A stretch of 64,000 nucleotides of DNA, taken from contig JAQFWX010000067.1 in assembly GCA_027605045.1 (NCBI GenBank), positions 62,001-126,000 of the forward strand. The letters are read 5' to 3'. This DNA is from Phallus indusiatus. Taxonomy: Eukaryota > Basidiomycota > Agaricomycetes > Phallales > Phallaceae. Within the stretch, counting starts at the first letter, position 1; each line of letters opens with the position of its first letter. A program made the translations under genes and the position numbers. Positions 56,037 through 64,000 of the stretch are shown piece after piece. Below the pieces are notes generated by a model. The model saw only the letters and a program-made list of their open reading frames with translations. It was not told where the DNA came from and did no database searches.

Positions 56037-59000
56037 TTCAGGATGATCATTTTCTTTTTTCTCTCTTCTCTGTTGCTTTTCCTTCTTCTTCTCGTCCGGC
56101 CTCGACTCTCGTACTCTTGGGATATCAGCGATATCCATCTCGTCTCGGACCGCATCAACTTATTGTCAATGCCCAGGATGGCATTGCAGGGACCTTTATT
56201 TTTTGAAGCTTGACGTTTATTATTATGACTTGCTATTTCTCTTTCACCTTACGAATTGATGATTCGACATGTTTTCCTTCATGACTCGCATTGTACCACA
56301 ACACTTCCCAGCCGCAATGTTTACTAGTACTTGGCATAATAACAAATATACAAAAATTAAAAAACCTTCTCTAATACAAAGATGTGTGATGAACATGAGA
56401 GAAAATTTGGAGCTATATAACACACGAGTTTCGCACCTTCTTCTAACTCCAACTCCAACTTTTCTTTCTTTATACGGGGCAGCTCCACTTAGTTCAGTTG
56501 ATTTTGGCACTGACGCGTCAGAAAATAGAAAAATGTGATGATCCCGTGACAAGTCGTGCCTAAAACAATAGTTTTGAACCGAAACGCGTGAGAACATTTC
56601 GTTCGTGCCATCATGACGTATGTCAACTTCCCTCTCTCTCTCCTCTGATTTGAGAACACAAAATATCTTATCATACTTTGCTGTGGAGACATTGATCTAC
56701 TTCTTACACACACAAATCTACCCTTCCTTTCGATTCAACTCCAAACTTCTTCATACCCTGCACGCCTTTTTGATAGATAGTACTCTATTCTAAGACTCCA
56801 ACTTTCCCTGGATCAGAATGAATATTTACCCCTGCCTTACCCTGGCAGCAGTGCGGGGCTGTAAGAACTTTGCACTCTTAAGTGTACACGTGGATCAAAT
56901 GCCATGGCTTGGGACAATTCTTCGTTAAGAAAAAGGTCAGACAACTTGAAGGAATTTGGGGTTCGTATTTCGACTTCGGGTGGCACTGAAATTTACGTTT
57001 CAGTGAACGAAGCTTCAGAGCCATGGACAGAAAAATAAAGAAATTAATTTTCTATGTCCAAGTCCGACAACAGTCTGGTATGTGCATATAACTCATTCAT
57101 CTCAGAGGTCTGAATAACTTTCGGGGCCTATGCAGATCGGGATTGACGTACATACGTACACTACTGCCTGCATACGCGCAATCTGTGGCTAATTGGCCAC
57201 GGCATACTTAATATTACAGGGCAAACCCGATTATATGATCTATCTATGGACAAGATATTTACATGTCACCTACTTACCACTGCAGGAAATTAAAAAACAC
57301 GCCCACCGGCGACTTTTGGTCACAAAACTCGGAATGCTACAAAACTCGGAATATGGATGTATGTGTCAATGAGTCTGGTCTTTGGTCCATATGGTCTGGA
57401 GGGTTGGTATTATGTGTCCATTGAAATTCATTTCTTCACGTTGTAGATAAGATACGAATAAACACGCATCTCTTTTCAGGTACGGGTGATTACTGATAAA
57501 CGGCGGCTATATACATATTAAGAAATACTATCCTCCGTCGACGTCGCTGGAGACCAAACAAAGTCCTATCGTTAATTTCCGTTTGATTTCACGTTCAAGT
57601 TCCCTTATCATAATCTTTTGTAATCATATTATGTGTCAGATTTCAGGCCCTATTGGCCAAATGGAGAATATTGAATTCGAAACAAACACTCTGAACCAGA
57701 CGGCTACTACATAATCGTTGAAGTGTAGCTTGCTTGATGTGCTAACTGTCTCCTGAAAGCTTCAGGGACGCGCAATCAAAAGGGTCTGAAACTAGCAACG
57801 CATACACGCGAAGAAATTGTTCAACTATCTTTCCGCTGTTTCTGTCCAATCTGTTCGCATTTTCCGCGTCGCCCATCAGGTTAAGTGCATGCGTGTCAGG
57901 ACAAAAGCGTGTCCTGAGCCTGCAGTCTGTCGCTTGTAACGGTGCCAGACAGCTGTTCAGGGATCCTACCGCGTACTTATTACTTATTTCATGGAACCGC
58001 CACTGGAAGAGCGTACATGCTTCAAAGGCTATTGTCTTTGTCCTACATCACCTATGCCTTGCGTCTGCTTATGGGCGGCACACTCCTCGGCGATCCGTCC
58101 AAATCCGGCTGGCACAGCAGGACGCGCGACACCCACGTTCACCGTTCGCTTTAGCACCGTTAAGTTCCTGTCCAAAGCAGTACGCTGGTTGCAAGCCGTT
58201 GGCTATAATTATGTGATATCACTTATCCTTATGCTTTCCATCGGAGGCAATATCTCCGTGTCCACAAAACCTGCGTATACAATGCTTTACTGCCTTTCAG
58301 CCATGGAATCAAGGACTCATATGAATCCGATTCGGGTTTGGACAACGACATATTGAAACTTGGACAAAAGCTTTCATTCTCTCATGATAAGTGCCTTATC
58401 ATCACTTAACAGCTATCATGTCCAGTGTCATGTCCGTCCGCAACTTGGAAGGACCGGATTGTCCAATTCTAGAATGAGGCTTTCACGTTGACCTTGGGCT
58501 TCAAATAAGTCTAACTCATGCCAGCTGATCTTTTGGGTACAGGGCGAGATATAAACTTGCTTGTGAGGTGTATATACGATTCGTGCCAACGCTTGATGAT
58601 GAACGTTCGGCCGGAACTATTCATGTATGTAAATATTACATAGCAACCGGACTCAGACTGAGCTTTGCAGCAGCTTTTGCCTCAAGTCTCAAAGGTTTGA
58701 ACAATAACACTGGAAACTGAAGTAAAATCCACGTACATGATTTGTTCAGTAATCACAACTTAGAGTTATACAGTAACTCATGAATTACCACCCTGAACTA
58801 CGATTCTACCTGCCCGATGAGAAACGCACCTTGTAAATTCAACCAGGTGTCTATTTTTGAACCTAATATCATATGCTCATTCCCTAAAGGATTTAACCAA
58901 TTGATTAGACAGAAGATTTATGTCACTGCCGATTGAAGACATATGTGATATGTATACTCCGCCAGGGGAAATGTATGCATACATACATTTATTCCGGGAT

Positions 59001-62000
59001 TCCTGCTCTTCTATTCTATTTGGTTGTTCATATAAACGATGTAAGATATGCATATTGCGGAACAACTATGATCTTTGAATATGCGTTTTATTACAACCCT
59101 CATTTTCAAAACTCAAGAATTCCCGATTCTCATCAGGTGGTTCCCTGCTCAAAGATTTCATACAAGTCAAAGAACTCATATCTCCCTTTCTATCTAAGCC
59201 AATACGCTCATCCTATACTCCTTCAAGTCGGATCTGATAGATATATTTGAAATTTTAAAAACACCGCGACTGAGATATACCGAGCGTACACGTTTTCCGA
59301 GTTTGATCATTTTGCGGAGCATCAAATCTCACATGCATCCATGAATACATTTCAGAAGACAAAGAAAAACGATCCCAAAACCGATTGAAAGCAGCTCCAA
59401 ATAGTCGAACCTTCATTTCCAAAGCAAAACCACAAACAAAAAAACACGAGCTTAAGATCCGTCTATATTAGTGAGCCAGCGCTTAATAATACCCTACACT
59501 TATCGGCCTTGGCCGGACGCCACGGCACACACTCTCCCCGTTATCACTGGACCAGAAACGAATCAACGAATCAATAATCTGACTAATGACCACATACCAT
59601 ACAAGGTAACGCGTAACTTCAAATGGCATCCGAACAACACAAAACACGGTGCACGGTGGAGCTACTTTGACGTCGACGGTTCGAACATCAAAAGAGCCAC
59701 ACTCCAATTATGGCAGAAAAGGCCCTGTTCCCTTCAGCTTGGAGGTGCCAATGCGTTCATTAGATAAGTGCGAAAGATAACTGCGCGATAAGTGTGTAAA
59801 GCACTTATCCCAGATTTGATACGTGTGTTTTTTGCCATTTTGGGAAAACTGGCCGTTCAAAGAGTCGGTACGACATAGCTACTGGCATGCTGGTGAATTG
59901 TCTGCGGGTTGTTGGAGAGGAGGAGTATCGGTGGCTCCAACTCAAGAGAGTGCCGGTGTTATGAATCATGTCATGTCGATGGGTAATAGTATTACGCTGC
60001 GATAGGTTCGTTTCATCAAAGTCTCGTTGAAGCTGAGAGTAGTACGGAAGGTGGTAACGAGATAACAGAATTATTCAAAGCTCATTACGGAATCAGAACT
60101 TATTTCTAAGTATAAACACTTTCACCTAACTCACTTGGCCGGATAAATCTCCTCATGTCATGACGATCAAGGCACCATTGATTAACCACTGAAACTAAGT
60201 TAAAACTCTGAGGCGTGAACTGCAGTAATCGGGATGAGCCGAGTGGAAGCGATGAAGGAGAAAGGGACAAAGAATCATCGAATCGCCACTGACAGTTCGC
60301 GGGGAATCCGTGTAATTCTTACGAAAAAAAAGAACCCCTCACGTAACGATTGCCTTCTTCAGAAGAGCTAAATCCAAGCCAGGATGGATTCCATCAAATC
60401 CACCAATTTCGTGGGCTTCGTTTCCATACCTTAAACCCCGCATGATTATCCTACATTATTACATTCATATATAGATATGATTAGACAAGTTAGTATTTAG
60501 GACGCCACGTCCTCACTAGTCAAAACGTTTTCTTCATAGGACGGAGATACCGTAAGACAGATGGTTGTTTGGTCAGGTGACCCGTACCAGGTCACTTAAC
60601 TACAACCAGAGTTATTGACTATTGGGGGGAAACCGAGTGTTTACAATGTGTATGTACCGGCATGTCTACTTGTCTGACTCGTCTGCACGTACTTACCTGT
60701 CAAGCGTACTCGGGCAGTGGTTTGCGGTGACGCGATTATATCAAAGCAAGCCAAGAATCACTGCATAACATCATGTTTTGATTACGCGCCGGGGAAGGGC
60801 GCCAGTTGGCAATAGAAGTGTGGAGCGGTGTTCGGCGAGGCTTTATTTTGGAAAAATCTTATATAAGAGATATGAAACTAATTGCAGATGAGCGCAGTTG
60901 GCATGATGGGAAATTGGAAGGAGAAAAACTTTAAATGACCTGTTTAAAGCTTTTCATAAGAGTATCACCTACCTGCGAGCAGGCTTTCTTGCTATGTCGT
61001 TTCATAAGTTTGGATTAATTGATGGTCACAGCTTCCAAATACGAAGTTAAAATTGATAAGCTATAAAGCAGGCTGAACTGCGAACGTTCTATGAAAGTAT
61101 GAAAGAACAAACATATTACTATTTTGAGACCTTACCGCGACACGCGGCGGCCCTATAAAAGGCATTATCTTCGAGTTCTTTTTTCCCATGAGCATTTCGT
61201 AGTCTCATAAATGAAGATGGCGACATACGGGTCAATTCAGCGAACCACTAGCAGCAAAGAGTTATCTGAAACCGAACATAAGTAGTGGTCTAATTAGCAC
61301 ATGTGTTCTTGTTGTTGGCAACACCTATGCAAGAAGATTGCATATTGAACGACCGGGAGACAGATCATGCACAAAGTTCTCCAATTAAGAGAGGCTAAGA
61401 ATAGACTCGGGAATGGGCTTTTCCCGTGATAAAGCTATGTTCAATTGCCAGCTTGACAGATTCGTTTGCCAAATCAACATCAAGAAGGTATAAGCTTGCC
61501 CGACTGACAAGAAAACAAAAATGTCGTTAGTATAGCCCTTTCGGGAGATACGTGCACAGCTTGGCTTACATTTACCACCAAGAGACCACCGTGTTTGAGC
61601 ATGTCTGACATTTGAAATGAGAGTCCGGCGAGAATTGAGATTTTGCGTTAACTCCTGTTAACTCTTATACTTAGGCCTTATCCAGAATTCCGAGAAGGGT
61701 GGATGCATCGATGAAGTACCGCGTCACCAGCGAGAGCGTCATGAAAAACATGCATGTCTTGTTCAGATAGACATATTTCTTGTTACGCAATGTCAGCGTG
61801 CAACAATATCAAAGACTTCTCTCCTAACCTTATTCGATTAAAAGATAGCTGGTGTACAAACGAAAACGCAAAGCGCGTGGCGAGAACGAACTTTGGAGGA
61901 GGAAATGTGACAGGCTAAATGTCACCATTTTTTAGTATTCTTACCCTCCCGAAATTCCAACGACGTGCAAAACAGTAAAGATTACAGTAAATGGCTTATA

Positions 62001-62050
62001 GTACAACCATAGAAAAGCGGGTACAGAACAGATCTCCCTATCGTGTCTCT
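56037..62050. other. Long intergenic stretch, no gene supported
   Basis: Frames at 57893-58356 overlap in three forward frames and show no motif. A 97-codon forward stretch at 59471-59767 (RNFKWHPNNTKHGARWSYF) starts only at GTG and was not linked to other exons. No repeat family was recognised. Confidence 0.4.
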
Positions 62051-62825
62051 TCACAAGTAACTATCTTCTCGGCTCAACTCGGCCAATTCCATCCTCCACA
62101 TCGAACTAGGCAGCTTCGTCAACCCAACAAATTTTGTTCGTTTTCCAACGTCATCCACACGCCGAAATCCCACCCTTTTACCTCTCTCGTTCTCCCACTG
62201 CTTCTCTTGAAATCGCTTCATAGCTTGCCAGACTGGATCATGAACACTCATCTGAGACGGAGGTTCCATGTCTTTAACCCGTTCTTGCATGTATTCGTAT
62301 ACTCTCCATAACACATCCCCAACTCTGACATATCCCACTCTAGCCGAGGATTCGATAGTGAACCTAGAGCGCGGGAATTCGGAGCTTGTCACTTCCATCC
62401 GCGCGCATGGTGGATCCGTAGCGGGATCGTAAAGGATTTTAAGGCCTTTTCGGTTGAATTCATGAGGATCGTTTTGACTAGGGAAGGGGGAAGATCGTGT
62501 ATCGAACCACCATAGTTCATGATGCCTGTTGGGTACCGGATACCCGTCTAGTGCTTCGTGAAGTGCCAGGGCATCGTGCACAGAAGCATAGGTAATATTA
62601 TAAGGTTGAGACGTATAATCCGGGCCTGAGTGCCAACTTGAAGTGCGATATTCAAAGTGATTGGGGTCATAAAACGACTCGTAAGGATATTCCGGGACTT
62701 CTTTCCTGCCTGAAAGTAAACAAAGTTTTATCACATCGATGGATTGTCGATCAGTACTACAAGGATAAAAGATAGTATCATAAACATGTTTTCTTACGAA
62801 GCTTCCTGAACCATTTGAATACCAT
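62051..62825 (-). CDS. DUF6699-like protein, 228 aa, diverged
   Basis: Two exons, 62825-62798 and 62709-62051, are joined across an 86-nt intron (GTAAGA to TTTCAG). The ATG at 62825 gives MVFKWFRKL and the junction codon Arg. The longer frame that starts at 62839 simply reads through the intron and is rejected for that reason. The domain core is YVRVGDVLWRVYEYM, matching the V-x-hGDVL motif, and near the end VGFRRVDDVGKRTKFVGLT, matching GLRRIDWLEKATVFQGL. It lacks the long Ser/Pro-rich N-terminus of its two relatives and has a Tyr and His-rich one instead. It may belong to a different DUF6699 subgroup. The function is unknown. Confidence 0.8.
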
Positions 62826-63253
62826 GATGACACTCTCAAAAGATAGTAAACTATTCTGTCGACCTTTTTAGGTAATTTTGGGCTGACTGGACCTCGGACT
62901 CGCTAGCGGTATATAGACGGAGCAAATGATCGGCGAAAGTACAGTTGGCCATGAACCCCAAAACAATACATAAGCAAGGCACGGTCGGTGTTCTCCACGT
63001 CGCCCCGGCTTTCCAGCTTTTGATTGTCTTGACGTAATAACTGAATATATGTTTACCAGGTGAATTACACACCGAATAACTCTAACTCACTATTTGATTT
63101 GGACTATGATATGATAACCTGAATATCTCTTTTAACTCGTTAGCGTGCCTTCCTTCGCATATTAAAGACCCGACACAATATCAAGGCGAAAAAGGTACTG
63201 TTATAACGGTAAATTTGTCAACGTATAAATGTATATATCCATATTGGTATGTC

Positions 63254-63963
63254 CTAAATATCTTTGATGTTGAGGGGTGGTCGAATGGCTTGGATGAAGC
63301 CATTTTCGAGATGATACAACCAACTATGAATAAAAATCACCCGACCATCACATTTGGCCTTTGCAATAACATCCGTCTTGGTGATGTTCTCAACCTAAAG
63401 CGGCTCATCAGCAACATACAGACCGCGCTTGAGTTGACCAATTACCTGCATCTTGATATTCTCATCAACAACCAACTCAACAGCTTTATCTTCAGGAAGG
63501 TCCGGATCTATCTTCATATCAATCACGCGTTGAGTAAGAGGTACAAGCCACCTAAAAGCGATTATGAAAATCTCGTCATTCAAGAACAGATAGCGATAGT
63601 GGGTAACATACCTTTGTAACGGAGTGTCAGTAGGTGGTGGCTTCCCGCTTCTGGCGGCATGCAAAGCGGCCTTAGCACCTCCACAGTGACTATGGCCTGC
63701 GACGATAACTGTGTGGACGATAATCAAAACCTGTTATCCGGTAGATAATAACCACTTGTCGTAAACGTACTATGCCCAATACTTGGTGTAGTACCATCAA
63801 CCTTGTATAAATGCTCGACGCTATATTCCAAAACAGCTATGGCAGAAGTATCATCAACAGGGACTTGATTGGCTATATTGCGGTGCGTGAAAATCTCGCC
63901 AGGTAGCTGAGCCGTGATGACACTTTCTGGTTCTCTAGAGTCAGAACAACCAAACCAGAGGAC
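63254..63963 (-). CDS. Beta-class carbonic anhydrase, C-terminal part, cut by the window edge
   Basis: Visible exons are 63963-63802, 63730-63612, 63551-63446 and 63394-63254, joined in phase across introns of 71, 60 and 51 nt. A TTTAG acceptor at 63964 shows that at least one more exon lies past the right edge. Zinc ligands and the Asp-Arg dyad are in [10 protein letters not shown], and the second ligand pair in [16 protein letters not shown]. Further family features are [27 protein letters not shown] and an [11 protein letters not shown] near the end. The enzyme interconverts CO2 and bicarbonate. The N-terminus, and so any mitochondrial targeting signal, is not visible. Confidence 0.93.
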
Positions 63964-64000
63964 CTAAACAAAAAAAAGTCGAGATGGGATTAGCGTATGC

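Noticed and set aside
59471..59767. 97-codon forward frame
   Set aside because: It has only a GTG start, no motif and no linked exons.

Overview
The window looks like nuclear DNA of a basidiomycete fungus, most likely an Agaricomycete. Genes carry many short introns (about 45-90 nt, GT-AG, CTNAC-like branch sites, one apparent GC-AG intron). Recognisable families are DUF6699, DUF6533-type membrane proteins and a large RNase H-fold transposase-like family, all of which I associate with mushroom-forming fungi. There is no operon structure, rRNA or credible tRNA gene. All intron models come from reading splice signals and phase by eye; none has been checked against transcripts.

Layout. 0-9 kb is gene-poor and holds a diverged tandem duplication (about 3.41-4.28 and 5.18-5.92 kb). 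9-15.4 kb holds two paralogous 167-aa Ser/Pro/Tyr-rich proteins (8996 and 15379) on either side of a DUF6533-like membrane protein gene. 17-25.7 kb is a transposable-element hot spot: a zinc-finger gene cut by a 397-bp solo LTR with a 5-bp target duplication, a 930-codon transposase-like gene cut by a 2.5-kb insertion (8-bp duplication) and by a 117-bp solo LTR (5-bp duplication), and two copies of a tRNA-derived SINE-like repeat. 29-39 kb holds housekeeping-type genes: a small hypothetical protein, a 450-bp MITE, a ten-exon aldo-keto reductase, a gluconokinase and a conserved membrane protein. 43-63 kb holds three dispersed DUF6699 paralogues and a lysine-rich, probably nuclear protein. The right edge has the C-terminal part of a beta-class carbonic anhydrase gene. 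The rest is intergenic sequence with no gene I can support.

Function. Gluconokinase feeds the pentose phosphate pathway, the aldo-keto reductase reduces small carbonyls with NADPH, and carbonic anhydrase interconverts CO2 and bicarbonate; nothing suggests they work together. There is no gene cluster for a secondary metabolite or a defence system. The most informative part is the insertion history at 17-25 kb, where removing each insert together with one copy of its target duplication restores an open, spliceable reading frame.
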